From Vreelandella zhuhanensis (lineage in GTDB: Bacteria; Pseudomonadota; Gammaproteobacteria; Pseudomonadales; Halomonadaceae): 64,000 bases of DNA. Made by a program: the position numbers and the translations under genes. This document shows, piece after piece, positions 46,832-56,305 of the stretch. The notes beneath the pieces were generated by a model, which saw only the letters and a program-made list of their open reading frames with translations, searched no databases and was not told the DNA's origin. The stretch is from NCBI RefSeq assembly GCF_009793355.1, contig NZ_WTKP01000001.1, forward strand, positions 1 to 64,000. Reading direction: 5' to 3'. Within the stretch, counting starts at the first letter, position 1, and the number at the start of each line of letters is the position of its first letter.

Positions 46832-48313
46832 ATGATCGATTTCCTGCTCAACGGGCAGCCACGCCATTGCGAGGCAACACCCGAAATCAGCGTGCTTGAA
46901 CTGCTGCGCGAAACCCTCGGTGCCATGGGTACCAAGGAGGGTTGCGCCTCTGGCGACTGCGGCGCCTGCACCGTCGCCATTGGCGAAACCGGCGCCGACG
47001 GCGAGCTGCGCTATCACAGCGCCAATGCCTGCATCACGCCTGCCCATCAGCTGCATGGACGCCACCTGGTGACCGTGGATGGCCTCGCCGACGGCGACAA
47101 GCTGCACCCCGCCCAGGCCGCCATGGTCGAATGCCACGGCAGCCAGTGCGGCTTTTGCACCCCGGGCATCGTCATGTCGCTGTTCACCCTTCACGAGCAG
47201 CAGCGTAGGGAGCAAGACAAGGCCCTGGCACCACTGACGCCGCAGCGCCTCGAGGCCGCCCTGGGGGGCAATCTATGTCGCTGCACCGGCTACCGCCCGA
47301 TCCGCGATGCCGCGTTGACCATGAACGAGCACCCCGAGCATCGCCCGCTGTGGATGGATGCCGCCGCCCCTGAGCCGAAAGCCGGACCGGCCATGAGTGA
47401 AAGTCCCTTTGCCCAGCCCACCACGCTCACTGAGTTGATCGAGTGCTTGGAACGCCACCCCGAGGCACGGCTGGTTGCCGGGGCCACCGACCTGTGGCTG
47501 GAAAGCACCCAACGCCTGGTACGCTTCGAGCGACTGATTGATGTCACCCGCGTTGCCGAGCTGAACGTGATCGAAGAGACCACCCTCGAAGACGGCCGTC
47601 GTGGCTGGTGGATCGGCGCTGCCGTAACCTATACCCGTCTCGAGCCGCTGCTCGAGGAACATTTTGATGCCTTCGCCCACCTGCTGCATCGCTTGGGCTC
47701 CTCCCAGATTCGCAACCGCGGCACCCTGGGCGGCAACGTGGCTAACGCCTCGCCGATTGGCGACGCTCCGCCGGTACTACTGACGCTGGGTTCACGCCTC
47801 AAGTTGGTAGGTCCCGAGGGTGAGCGTGAGCTGCCGCTTGAGGAGTTCTTCCTCGACTACAAGCGTACCGCCTTGCAGCAGGGTGAAGCGATCCGTGCCC
47901 TATTCCTTCCTTATCCCGTCGAGGGAGAAACGCTCAAGGTGTGGAAGCTTTCCAAACGGCGTGAGGACGATATTTCCGCGGTGCTCGGGGCCTTCGCCTG
48001 GCGCCTGGACAATGGCGTACTGCGCGACGTACGCCTGGCCTTTGGCGGCATGGCCGGCATTCCCAAGCGTGCGGCCCGGGCCGAAGCGGCACTCGAGGGC
48101 AAGGCGCCCTCAGCGGCTGCCTTCCAGCAAGCACGGCTGGCGCTGTCCCAGGATTTCCAGCCCATGTCGGATGTGCGCGGCAGCGCCCACTATCGCCAGG
48201 TTTCTGCCGCCAATCTGCTCGAACGCCTGCGCCTGGTGCTTATTATTGAAAACCAGGCGCAGGACGCCACAGCCAGCCCTCGGGAGGTAATGCTCCATGC
48301 GTACGCTCACTAA
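46832..48313 (+). CDS. xdhA: XdhA, xanthine dehydrogenase iron-sulfur/FAD subunit
   Basis: A 493-residue small subunit. N-terminal plant-type 2Fe-2S cysteines (CASGDCGACTVAIG), a second 2Fe-2S domain (QCGFCTPG and CRCTGYRPI), then an FAD-binding domain of the CO-dehydrogenase flavoprotein type (about 190-480). With XdhB it oxidises hypoxanthine to xanthine and uric acid and reduces NAD. The ATG is followed by xdhB overlapping by 17 bases. The upstream palindrome marks a probable regulated promoter. Confidence 0.95.
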   Translation: MIDFLLNGQPRHCEATPEISVLELLRETLGAMGTKEGCASGDCGACTVAIGETGADGELRYHSANACITPAHQLHGRHLVTVDGLADGDKLHPAQAAMVECHGSQCGFCTPGIVMSLFTLHEQQRREQDKALAPLTPQRLEAALGGNLCRCTGYRPIRDAALTMNEHPEHRPLWMDAAAPEPKAGPAMSESPFAQPTTLTELIECLERHPEARLVAGATDLWLESTQRLVRFERLIDVTRVAELNVIEETTLEDGRRGWWIGAAVTYTRLEPLLEEHFDAFAHLLHRLGSSQIRNRGTLGGNVANASPIGDAPPVLLTLGSRLKLVGPEGERELPLEEFFLDYKRTALQQGEAIRALFLPYPVEGETLKVWKLSKRREDDISAVLGAFAWRLDNGVLRDVRLAFGGMAGIPKRAARAEAALEGKAPSAAAFQQARLALSQDFQPMSDVRGSAHYRQVSAANLLERLRLVLIIENQAQDATASPREVMLHAYAH

Positions 48314-50813
48314 GCTCTCTACGGCGCCCGGAACCGCGCCAGCATCCAACAAAGACGCCACCGCCGACGTGGGCGCCGACTCGGCGGCTGCCCGTCACGA
48401 GCTCGATGGACGCATCAAGGGCGACGGTCCCCTGGCCCGCGACACGCTTCCTTATACCAATACTCATCCGCATTCCCAGGCCCATGAGAGCGCGGTCAAG
48501 CATGTCACCGGGCGGGCGGCCTACATCGACGATTTGAGCGCCCCCGCCGACTGCCTGCAGGTGGCCTTGGGCCTCTCACCGATTGCCCACGGTCGCCTGA
48601 CCCACCTCGACCTGGACAAGGTCCGCGCCATGCCCGGCGTGGTGGATGTCATCGCTGTGGGTGATGTACCCGGCCACACCGATATCGGCCCGGTTTTCCC
48701 CGGCGACCCCATCTTCGTCGAGGATGAGATCAGCTACGTCGGCCAGGTCATCTTCGCCGTAGCCGCCGAGAACCATCGCGCCGCGCGGGAAGCCGTCCAG
48801 GCGGCAGTCGTGGAGATCGACGAGCAACCGGCCTGCCTCGATCCGGTCGCCGCCGCCGAGCGGGAAGAATTCGTGCGCCCCACCCACGTTCAGCAGAGCG
48901 GTGATTGGGAGCAGGCGCTGAAGGACGCCACCCTGGTCGTGGAAGACGAGCAGTTCGTCGGCGGCCAGGAGCATTTCTACCTGGAAGGCCAGGCCTGCCT
49001 GGTGCAGCCCACCGAGGACGAGGGCGTGGTGGTCTTCACCTCTAACCAGCACCCCAGCGAAACCCAGAAACTGGTGGCCGAGGTACTGGGCATCCCGTTT
49101 CACGCCGTGACCGTGGAGGTGCGCCGCATGGGCGGTGGCTTCGGTGGCAAGGAGACCCAGGCCTCGCCTTGGGCCTGCATCGCCGCGCTGATTGCCCGGC
49201 GCACCGGCCGCACCACCCGGGTACGCCTGCCCCGCGCCGAGGACATGCGCGCAACGGGCAAGCGCCATCCCTTCCATAACCGCTACCGGTTAGGCGTCGA
49301 CTACCAGGGCGTGATCCTGGGTGGCGAGATCACCTTGATCGGCGACTGCGGCTATTCGCCGGACCTGTCGGATGCCATCGTCGACCGCGCCATGTTCCAC
49401 AGCGACAACGCCTATTCGCTGGGCGATGCCCGGGTGACCGGCCACCGTGCCCGCACCCATACCGCCTCCAATACCGCCTTTCGCGGCTTCGGCGGCCCCC
49501 AGGGCATGATGGTGATCGAGGCGGCGATGGACGACATCGCCCGGCGCATCGGCGAGGACCCGCTGACGGTACGCAAGCGCAACTTCTACCGTCCCGACCG
49601 CCAGACGACTCATTACGGCCAGCAGGTGGACCAGATCGCCCTGCTCAAGGAGCTGGTCGACCAGCTCGAGACCAGTAGCGACTACTGGGAACGCCGCCGC
49701 GCGATCACCGAGTTCAACGCCGAGAGCCCCATCGTCAAGCGCGGCCTGGCGCTGACGCCGGTGAAGTTCGGTATTTCCTTCACCGCCAAGCATCTCAATC
49801 AGGCCGGCGCCCTGCTGCACGTCTATACCGACGGCAGCGTGATGATCAACCACGGCGGCACCGAGATGGGCCAGGGCCTGCATACCAAGATCTGCCAGGT
49901 GGCCGCCCGTGAGCTGGGCCTCGATACCGAGGAAGTCCGCATCACCGCCACGCGCACCGACAAGGTGCCCAACACCTCGCCCACCGCCGCCTCCAGTGGC
50001 ACCGACCTCAACGGCCAGGCGGCACGCGATGCCTGCATGAAGCTCAAGCAGCGCCTGTTCGACTTCGCCCATGAGCACCTCTATCCGGATCAGGGGCTCG
50101 ACCGCGAAGACATGCGCCTGGAAGCCGGACACCTGATTGCCGGCCACGGCGAGAGCGAGCAACGCATTCCTTGGGGCGAGCTGGTCCAGTCCGCCTATCT
50201 GAATCGCATCTCACTCTCGGAGAAGGGTTTCTACGCCACGCCGCTGATCCACTACGACCGCAACATCGGCCAGGGTCGGCCCTTCTACTACTACGCCTTC
50301 GGCGCCGCCGTGGCGGAAGTCAGCGTGGATACCTTGACCGGCGAATACCAGGTCGACCGGGTCGATATCCTTCACGACGTGGGCGACTCGCTCAATCCGG
50401 CCATCGACATCGGCCAGGTGGAGGGCGGCTTCATCCAGGGGATGGGCTGGCTGACCAGCGAAGAGCTTAAGTGGAACGAGGCCGGACGGCTGATCTCCGA
50501 CGGCCCGGCCACCTACAAGATCCCCACCTACGGCGACCTGCCACCGGTGTTCAACGTCAAGCTGCTGGAGGGGCATCCCAACTCCATGGCCAGCATCTAT
50601 CGTTCCAAGGCCGTGGGCGAGCCCCCCTTCATGCTCGGCATGGCGGTGTGGTCGGCCTTGCGTGACGCCCTGGCGAGCCTTGCCGACTACGCCGAGGCAC
50701 CGCGACTCGACACCCCGGCCACCCCGGAACGCGTACTGATGGCCGCCGAAACCCTGCGCGCCAAATACGGTACCCGGCACGATACACGGCCGCTGGAAAA
50801 AGGTGGAGACTGA
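48297..50813 (+). CDS. xdhB: XdhB, xanthine dehydrogenase molybdopterin subunit
   Basis: An 838-residue large subunit. Molybdopterin-binding features include MGGGFGGKETQ, FRGFGGPQGMMVIE and EMGQGLHTKI, and the catalytic glutamate lies in VGEPPFMLG near residue 775. It completes the xanthine dehydrogenase with XdhA. The N-terminal 50 residues are alanine-rich and longer than usual, so a later start is possible. The ATG at 48297 follows GGGAGG within xdhA. It overlaps xdhC by one base. Confidence 0.95.
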   Translation: MRTLTKLSTAPGTAPASNKDATADVGADSAAARHELDGRIKGDGPLARDTLPYTNTHPHSQAHESAVKHVTGRAAYIDDLSAPADCLQVALGLSPIAHGRLTHLDLDKVRAMPGVVDVIAVGDVPGHTDIGPVFPGDPIFVEDEISYVGQVIFAVAAENHRAAREAVQAAVVEIDEQPACLDPVAAAEREEFVRPTHVQQSGDWEQALKDATLVVEDEQFVGGQEHFYLEGQACLVQPTEDEGVVVFTSNQHPSETQKLVAEVLGIPFHAVTVEVRRMGGGFGGKETQASPWACIAALIARRTGRTTRVRLPRAEDMRATGKRHPFHNRYRLGVDYQGVILGGEITLIGDCGYSPDLSDAIVDRAMFHSDNAYSLGDARVTGHRARTHTASNTAFRGFGGPQGMMVIEAAMDDIARRIGEDPLTVRKRNFYRPDRQTTHYGQQVDQIALLKELVDQLETSSDYWERRRAITEFNAESPIVKRGLALTPVKFGISFTAKHLNQAGALLHVYTDGSVMINHGGTEMGQGLHTKICQVAARELGLDTEEVRITATRTDKVPNTSPTAASSGTDLNGQAARDACMKLKQRLFDFAHEHLYPDQGLDREDMRLEAGHLIAGHGESEQRIPWGELVQSAYLNRISLSEKGFYATPLIHYDRNIGQGRPFYYYAFGAAVAEVSVDTLTGEYQVDRVDILHDVGDSLNPAIDIGQVEGGFIQGMGWLTSEELKWNEAGRLISDGPATYKIPTYGDLPPVFNVKLLEGHPNSMASIYRSKAVGEPPFMLGMAVWSALRDALASLADYAEAPRLDTPATPERVLMAAETLRAKYGTRHDTRPLEKGGD

Positions 50814-51664
50814 TGAACGTCCAGCGCCCCGAAAGCTGGCATGAGGCCCTGCACCGCTTGCAGCGGAACGGCCTGCCCCATGCGCTGGCCACCGTGGTGA
50901 CCAGCGCCGGCTCCACGCCCCGGGAGCCCGGAGCCCGGATGGTGATCACCGTTGACGCCGTCCACGACACCCTGGGCGGCGGCACCTTCGAATTCCAAGT
51001 GATCGACGCGGCCCGCGAACGGCTGGCGTCAGGAGCGCTCGGCATGAGCCTCGAGGCCTTCGCGCTGGGCGGGCGCAGCGGGCAATGTTGCGGCGGCTTC
51101 GTCAACGTCTTGCTGGAGATCTTCCCCGGCAGTGCGGCAACCCTGGCCATCTTCGGCGCCGGCCACGTGGGTACCGAGCTGGTCCGCCTGGCCGCCCCAC
51201 TGCCCTGGCAGGTGCTGTGGCACGACAGCCGCGACGGCGTCTTCCCCGACTGGGCCGAGGCGCAGCCGCGTCTGACCTGCCGCCACGCGACTGACCTTCG
51301 GGACGCTGTGGCCGCCCTGCCTGCGAACAGCCACGCGCTGGTGCTGACCCATGACCACGCCGAAGACCGCGAACTCGTGGATGCCCTGCTGCGTCGTGAT
51401 GACATGGCCTCGATCGGCCTGATCGGATCACACAGCAAATGGGCTAGCTTCCGCTCACGGCTGACCAATGCCGGCCATGACGAAGCGACACTGGCCAGGG
51501 TGCGCTGCCCCATCGGCATGGCCAGTGGTGGCACAGGCGGCGACAAGACGCCCTATGCCATTGCCCTGGCCGCCCTGGCCGAGCTGCTGCCTCTGATGGG
51601 CAGCGCCGAACACGCCGACCGGCGCGGCCTCGACCCGGCGGAACTGCGCCAGGTATTCGACTAG
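50813..51664 (+). CDS. xdhC: XdhC, molybdenum cofactor sulfuration/insertion factor
   Basis: A 283-residue protein required to deliver sulfurated cofactor to XdhB. It has the XdhC/CoxI N-terminal domain (ATVVTSAGSTPREPGARM, then RSGQCCGGFVNV) and a C-terminal Rossmann domain (AIFGAGHVGTELVRL). The TGATG overlap with xdhB shows co-translation. It is last in the xdhABC unit, 77 bases before guaD. Confidence 0.93.
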   Translation: MNVQRPESWHEALHRLQRNGLPHALATVVTSAGSTPREPGARMVITVDAVHDTLGGGTFEFQVIDAARERLASGALGMSLEAFALGGRSGQCCGGFVNVLLEIFPGSAATLAIFGAGHVGTELVRLAAPLPWQVLWHDSRDGVFPDWAEAQPRLTCRHATDLRDAVAALPANSHALVLTHDHAEDRELVDALLRRDDMASIGLIGSHSKWASFRSRLTNAGHDEATLARVRCPIGMASGGTGGDKTPYAIALAALAELLPLMGSAEHADRRGLDPAELRQVFD

Positions 51665-51741
51665 TGCTTTCTTGCGACGGGAGCTACGCCGGGAGCCAAG
51701 CTCATATAAGTCCAAGTTTTTACCGATAACGAGCCCCTATA

Positions 51742-53058
51742 ATGACGACAAACGACCCGCGCGTGATACGCGCCGAACTGCTGAGCTTCGATGCCGACCC
51801 CGGCGAGGGCGACACCCCCGCCGAGGGCAGCGTTCGCCATATCGAGGACGCTGCCCTGTGGATCGAGGATGGCCGCATCCGCGCCCTCGATGACTATGCG
51901 CGACTCGAACCGGACCTGCCGCCGGGCATCGAGGTGATCGACCATCGTGGCAAGCTGCTGATGCCCGGCTTCATCGACAGCCACGTGCATTACGTTCAGC
52001 TCGAGATCATGGCCTCCTACGGGCGCCAGCTGCTCGACTGGCTCAACGACTATACCTTTCCCGAAGAGTGTCGCTTCGCCCAGTACGCTCATGCCTTGAC
52101 ACTTTCTGATGTTTTTCTCGATGAGATGCTGCGGGTCGGCACCACCACCGCCCAGGTGTTCTGCTCCAGCCATCCCAATTCCGTGGATGCCTTCTTCACT
52201 GCCAGCCGCAAGCGCAACCTGCGCATGCTGGCCGGCAAGGTACACATGAATCGCCACGCCCCGGAAGCACTCTGCGACGACACCCAGGGCGGCATTCGCG
52301 ACGCCGAGCGGCTGATCAGCGACTGGCACGGCACGGCACGTCTCGGTTACAGCCTCACACCACGCTTCGCCCCCACCTCGACCCGGGAACAGCTGGACGC
52401 GACGGGTGGGCTGTTGCGCAATGACCCGAGCCTGTGGCTGCAGACCCACCTTTCCGAAAACACCGGGGAGCTGGATTGGGTTGCCGAGCTGTTTCCGCAG
52501 AGCCGCGACTACCTCGAAGTCTACGAGCAGTCCGGGCTGGTGGGGCCACGCAGCACCTTCGCCCATGGCATTCATCTCGACCAGGGGATGCGGCAGCGGC
52601 TGGCGGATCGTGGCGCCAACCTGGCCTTCTGCCCCAGCTCCAATCTGTTCCTGGGCAGCGGCCTGTTCGACCGCCACGCCGCACGCCATGTCGGGCTCAA
52701 CGTGACCTATGCCAGCGACGTCGGCGGTGGTACCGACCTTTCCGGGCTTGCGACCCTCAAGGCCGCCTACCAGGTCGGGCAATTACGTGGTCAGCCCTTG
52801 ACGGCCTGGCAAGGGCTGTACGGCCTGACACTGGGCAATGCGCGAGCCTTGTCGCTGGATAGCGGGATCGGCCGCCTGGCACCCGGAATGGAGGCCGACT
52901 TCGTGGTGCTCGACCCTGATGCCACACCGCTGCTGTCAAGGCGTCATGCCCGCTGTCGCACCCTTGGCGAGCGCCTGTTCGCGCTGATGATGCTGGGCGA
53001 CGACCGCAGCGTACTGGAAACCTGGGCGGGCGGGAGGCGTCAACACGCCAGAGACTGA
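51742..53058 (+). CDS. guaD: Guanine deaminase
   Basis: A 438-residue amidohydrolase converting guanine to xanthine, the substrate of the neighbouring xanthine dehydrogenase. Zinc motifs: PGFIDSHVHYVQ near the N-terminus, HMNRHAPE, THLSENTGELDWV, FAHGIHL, and YASDVGGGTDLS near residue 330. The size and these motifs match proteobacterial GuaD. A weak match to half of the shared palindrome (GTCCAAGT, 51710-51717) lies upstream, and the gene may also be read through from xdhABC. Confidence 0.93.
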   Translation: MTTNDPRVIRAELLSFDADPGEGDTPAEGSVRHIEDAALWIEDGRIRALDDYARLEPDLPPGIEVIDHRGKLLMPGFIDSHVHYVQLEIMASYGRQLLDWLNDYTFPEECRFAQYAHALTLSDVFLDEMLRVGTTTAQVFCSSHPNSVDAFFTASRKRNLRMLAGKVHMNRHAPEALCDDTQGGIRDAERLISDWHGTARLGYSLTPRFAPTSTREQLDATGGLLRNDPSLWLQTHLSENTGELDWVAELFPQSRDYLEVYEQSGLVGPRSTFAHGIHLDQGMRQRLADRGANLAFCPSSNLFLGSGLFDRHAARHVGLNVTYASDVGGGTDLSGLATLKAAYQVGQLRGQPLTAWQGLYGLTLGNARALSLDSGIGRLAPGMEADFVVLDPDATPLLSRRHARCRTLGERLFALMMLGDDRSVLETWAGGRRQHARD

Positions 53059-53109
53059 CTGCCTTCACTGCGTGCAGGGGTGTCGTCTACGACAATGGTC
53101 ACAGCCACC

Positions 53110-53123
53110 TGTCCAAGTGGTCA
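53110..53123. promoter_or_regulatory. Near-copy of the purine-locus palindrome
   Basis: TGTCCAAGTGGTCA differs at one base from the reverse complement of TGACCACTTGGTCA. Its centre is 44 bases, close to four helical turns, from the perfect copy at 53154-53167, which would allow cooperative binding. Confidence 0.55.
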
Positions 53124-53153
53124 AATGTTGTTTAGTCTGTCTCCACGCCTGAT

Positions 53154-53167
53154 TGACCACTTGGTCA
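53154..53167. promoter_or_regulatory. TGACCACTTGGTCA palindrome upstream of the NCS2 permease gene
   Basis: An exact repeat of the xdhA upstream palindrome, about 120 bases before the permease ATG. It also contains a TTGACC hexamer that could serve as a -35 box, in which case binding would block the promoter. Confidence 0.65.
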
Positions 53168-53221
53168 GCCAGGCGATCAACATAGAAAACGCCCCCTGGA
53201 TTGATACCCGATTTCCAACTC

Positions 53222-53273
53222 TTTCTAACAACAATTTCTAACAACAATTTCTAACAACAATTTCTAACAACAA
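53222..53273 (+). repeat. Four tandem copies of a 13-bp unit in the permease 5' region
   Basis: TTTCTAACAACAA is repeated four times without interruption, ending 13 bases before the ATG of the permease gene and immediately before its GGGA ribosome site. The tract is AT-rich in a GC-rich block and is expected to be prone to copy-number change. Confidence 0.95.
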
Positions 53274-53286
53274 TGGGATCACCGAT

Positions 53287-54666
53287 ATGGAACCGAACGC
53301 CTCCTCCCTTACCGACAAGGGCACCGCACGGTCCGATGGGCAGGTCGCCAGACCTGCCAACTGGCTGGACCACTATTTCGGCGTGACGCGTCGCGGCTCG
53401 TCGCTGCGCACCGAAATTCTCGCCGGGATCGCCACCTTCCTGGCCTCCATGTACATCATCGTGGTCAACCCGGCGATTCTCAGCGATGCCGGCATCCCCT
53501 TCTCCGCCGCCCTCTCGGCCACGGTGCTGATCAGCTTCATGAGCAGCCTGGCCATGGGGCTCTATGCCCGTAACCCGATCCTGGTCGCGCCGGGCATGGG
53601 CATGAACGCCCTGTTCACCTATACCCTGGTACAGGGCGCAGGGCTCTCCTGGGAAGTGGCACTGGGCTGCGTATTTTGGTCCGGGGTGCTGTTCGCCATC
53701 CTGGCCATGTTCAACGTCCGTAAGGCAATAATCGAGGCCATTCCCTCCTCACTGCGCTATGCGATCACCTGCGGCATTGGCCTGTTCATCACCTTTATCG
53801 GCTTCAAGAATGCGGGCTTCATCGTCGGCAGCGACGCTACGCTGGTGACGCTGGGCAATATGGATGCCAGCATGGTCACCTTCTTCATCGGCATGATGGC
53901 GACGGCGATCCTGGTCATCCTGCGCTTCAACGGTGCGCTGATTCTGGGTATCGCCCTGACCACCCTGCTGGCATCGCCCATGGGCCGACTGTGGGGCGGT
54001 GACGTGGTGGTGGAATGGAGCGGCCTGGCGGCCTGGCCGGACTTCAGCGCGGTGATGCAGGTGGATATCTGGGGAGCGCTGAAAGTTGCCTATCTGCCGT
54101 TCATCTTCGTGATGCTGTTCACCAACTTCTTCGATGCCTTGTCGTGCTTCATGGCCCTCTCCGAGTCGGCCGACCTCAAGGACAAGGATGGCAACCCGCG
54201 CAACCTGAAGCGCTCCATGACCGTCGATGCCTTCGCCTCGATGATTGCTGCTCCCTTGGGTACCAGCGCGGCCCAGACCTTCATCGAATCCGGCGCCGGC
54301 GTCGCCCAGGGCGGCCGGACCGGCCTGGTGGCGGTGACCATCGCTCTGCTGTTTCTGCCCTTCCTGTTCCTGTCACCGCTGCTCTCGCTGGTACCGAGTA
54401 TCGCCACCGCGCCGGCGCTGGTGCTGGTGGGGCTGTTCATGCTGGCCCCGATCAGCAAGATCGAGTGGACAAAGTTCGACCAGGCCTTCCCGGCCTTCCT
54501 GGCCATCATCTTGATGCCGCTGACCTACTCGATCACCCTAGGCATCGCCTTTGGCTTCCTCAGCTTCGTGCTGATCAAGCTGTTCACCGGGCGCATCGAG
54601 GAGATCAAGCCAGCCATGTGGGTCTCGGCTGCTCTCAGCGTAGTCATGCTGGTGACCACGCACTAA
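53287..54666 (+). CDS. NCS2-family purine permease (AzgA-like, guanine/hypoxanthine)
   Basis: A 459-residue transporter with about twelve to fourteen hydrophobic helices. The opening YFGVTRRGSSLRTEILAGIATFLASMYI... and NPAILSDAGIPFSAALSAT are hallmarks of the AzgA/GhxP branch, with APGMGMNALF and GTSAAQTFIESGAGVAQGGRTG as substrate-site motifs. It should import adenine, guanine or hypoxanthine by proton symport. Its position after guaD and shared operator with xdhA support that. Four 13-bp repeats lie between the operator and the ribosome site. Confidence 0.92.
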   Translation: MEPNASSLTDKGTARSDGQVARPANWLDHYFGVTRRGSSLRTEILAGIATFLASMYIIVVNPAILSDAGIPFSAALSATVLISFMSSLAMGLYARNPILVAPGMGMNALFTYTLVQGAGLSWEVALGCVFWSGVLFAILAMFNVRKAIIEAIPSSLRYAITCGIGLFITFIGFKNAGFIVGSDATLVTLGNMDASMVTFFIGMMATAILVILRFNGALILGIALTTLLASPMGRLWGGDVVVEWSGLAAWPDFSAVMQVDIWGALKVAYLPFIFVMLFTNFFDALSCFMALSESADLKDKDGNPRNLKRSMTVDAFASMIAAPLGTSAAQTFIESGAGVAQGGRTGLVAVTIALLFLPFLFLSPLLSLVPSIATAPALVLVGLFMLAPISKIEWTKFDQAFPAFLAIILMPLTYSITLGIAFGFLSFVLIKLFTGRIEEIKPAMWVSAALSVVMLVTTH

Positions 54667-54894
54667 GGGCAACTTCGGGCACGATTCATGAAGCGCTTCT
54701 ACACTTTCGATAACTCAGCTCACCGCCCCCCGGGCCTTCCTCTCCCGGCTATTGCTGTGGCGGTGCGCACCGTTCTGGACGGAGGCCTTCGGCCAAGCCT
54801 TTATGTCAGGCCTTAAAAACCACAGACCAACTGCTGACTTGCATCGGCAATTGGTCAATTCACTTGAAACCAATGCTGAAGAAGGATAGTTGCC

Positions 54895-55572
54895 ATGAAG
54901 ATTCTGCTAGTACTGACCTCACACGACCAACTTGGTGACACTGGCAAGAAAACCGGTTTCTGGCTGGAGGAATTCGCGTCACCCTACTATGTGTTCAAGG
55001 ATGCCGGGGCCCAGGTTACATTAGCCTCTCCGGCAGGCGGCCAGCCTCCGATCGACCCCACCAGCGACGCACCGGAAGCACAGACCCCGGCAACCGAACG
55101 TTTTCGCCAGGACCCAGCAGCACAGGCTCAACTCGCCTCAACCATTCCATTGCAGGACATCAACCCTGCCGAATTCGATGCCGTTTTCTACCCGGGCGGC
55201 CATGGCCCGTTGTGGGACTTGGCGAACGATCAGACGTCCATTGACCTGATAGAAGCCTTCGATCGGGCCGGCAAGGCTATGGGCTTCGTGTGCCACGCCC
55301 CCGGGGCGTTAGTCAAGGTTCGCGATGCCGAGGGTCAGCCATTGGTGTCCGGGCGTAGCGTCACCGGTTTTACCAATAGCGAAGAAGAGGCGGTCGGACT
55401 GAGCAACGTCGTGCCATTCTTGATAGAGGATGAGTTTAAGCGCCTGGGCGGCCATTATGAGAAAGGGGCAGACTGGCAGCCACATGTAGTGACCGACGGT
55501 CTCCTGGTCACCGGCCAGAATCCTGCCAGCTCGGAAAATGCCGCAAAAGCATTGCTCGCCTTGCTGGCATGA
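54895..55572 (+). CDS. DJ-1/PfpI superfamily protein (Hsp31-like)
   Basis: A 225-residue protein with the nucleophile elbow GFVCHAPGAL and an upstream glutamate (GFWLEEFASPYYVFKDAG), as in Hsp31-type glyoxalase III and chaperone proteins. YPGGHGPLWDLAND is also typical. Likely roles are detoxification of methylglyoxal or protein deglycation. It has its own 228-base upstream region and an AAGGATAG ribosome site. There is no clear link to the purine genes. Confidence 0.9.
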   Translation: MKILLVLTSHDQLGDTGKKTGFWLEEFASPYYVFKDAGAQVTLASPAGGQPPIDPTSDAPEAQTPATERFRQDPAAQAQLASTIPLQDINPAEFDAVFYPGGHGPLWDLANDQTSIDLIEAFDRAGKAMGFVCHAPGALVKVRDAEGQPLVSGRSVTGFTNSEEEAVGLSNVVPFLIEDEFKRLGGHYEKGADWQPHVVTDGLLVTGQNPASSENAAKALLALLA

Positions 55573-55693
55573 AATCGTCGTTGCCCGACCGAAACACAGG
55601 AGTCGTAGGTCAACTACCTTGGTTTCCGGCGAGACACTGGCTTCATCTGCCGCCACGGCGCGATAAAGCCACTCGCCGAGTGCCCAGCCAGGG

Positions 55694-56305
55694 TCAACTC
55701 TCCGAGGTCGAATGCCGTGCAGATCGCGTCTCGTCTGCCTCATTCAGCGCCGTCAGGTAGTCGTCGAAGGCATGCTGCGCAGCTGCCACTGCCACCGGTG
55801 ACTCCTCCGGCAGGCAGTGCCTGTCCAGAAAGGTGAGGAATCGCTGCCAGCGCGCCTCCGGTTGCGGTGAGTCGAAGTATGACACCGGTACAGTGGCGCC
55901 GAGTGTCCGGCGCACCTGACGGGCGATGACCTGACCACCCAGGCGGGAGCCCTCCAGCACATAGCACTGACCTGCCAGGATGGCAGGCGTTGCTGCCACC
56001 GGCAGTGCCAATGCCGAGGCTCGTGGAGGCACGATACCCAGCGCTTTCAGATCTGCCTCCAGGCGATGGGTGCGCGAGGATACCCGGGCATCGTCACTGA
56101 GCGTCATGCCGAGTTGCAAAGCACCCGCCGCCACGCACGCCTCCAGCCGGACGTGGGGCCGATGGATCGCCAGTAGCGAGCGCCCATAGGCAGCAGGGGT
56201 CAGGCCCGATGTTACCAGTCGCTGGAGCAGCGGATGGTGATCCAGTGCCTGATGAGCCTGCCGGGTGCCGTCGCGCAGCTGGCGAGCCAGGATGCTCGTC
56301 GTCAT
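55694..56305 (-). CDS. bphO: BphO-type biliverdin-producing haem oxygenase
   Basis: A 203-residue helical protein of the bacterial haem oxygenase family. The proximal histidine lies in DGTRQAHQALDHHP and the distal-helix glycines in CYVLEGSRLGGQVIARQV. It opens haem to biliverdin, CO and iron. Its ATG overlaps the stop of the phytochrome gene (ATGA at 56302-56305), so chromophore and apoprotein are made together. It is last in the three-gene minus-strand operon. The C-terminal tail is polar and probably disordered. Confidence 0.92.
   Translation of the reverse strand: MTTSILARQLRDGTRQAHQALDHHPLLQRLVTSGLTPAAYGRSLLAIHRPHVRLEACVAAGALQLGMTLSDDARVSSRTHRLEADLKALGIVPPRASALALPVAATPAILAGQCYVLEGSRLGGQVIARQVRRTLGATVPVSYFDSPQPEARWQRFLTFLDRHCLPEESPVAVAAAQHAFDDYLTALNEADETRSARHSTSES

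Noticed and set aside
48576..51546. Long open frames on the minus strand opposite xdhB and xdhC
   Set aside because: They mirror the codon structure of GC-rich genes on the plus strand, have no ribosome sites and resemble no protein family.
53222..53273. Could the 13-bp repeats be a CRISPR array
   Set aside because: The units are directly adjacent with no spacers and are far too short.
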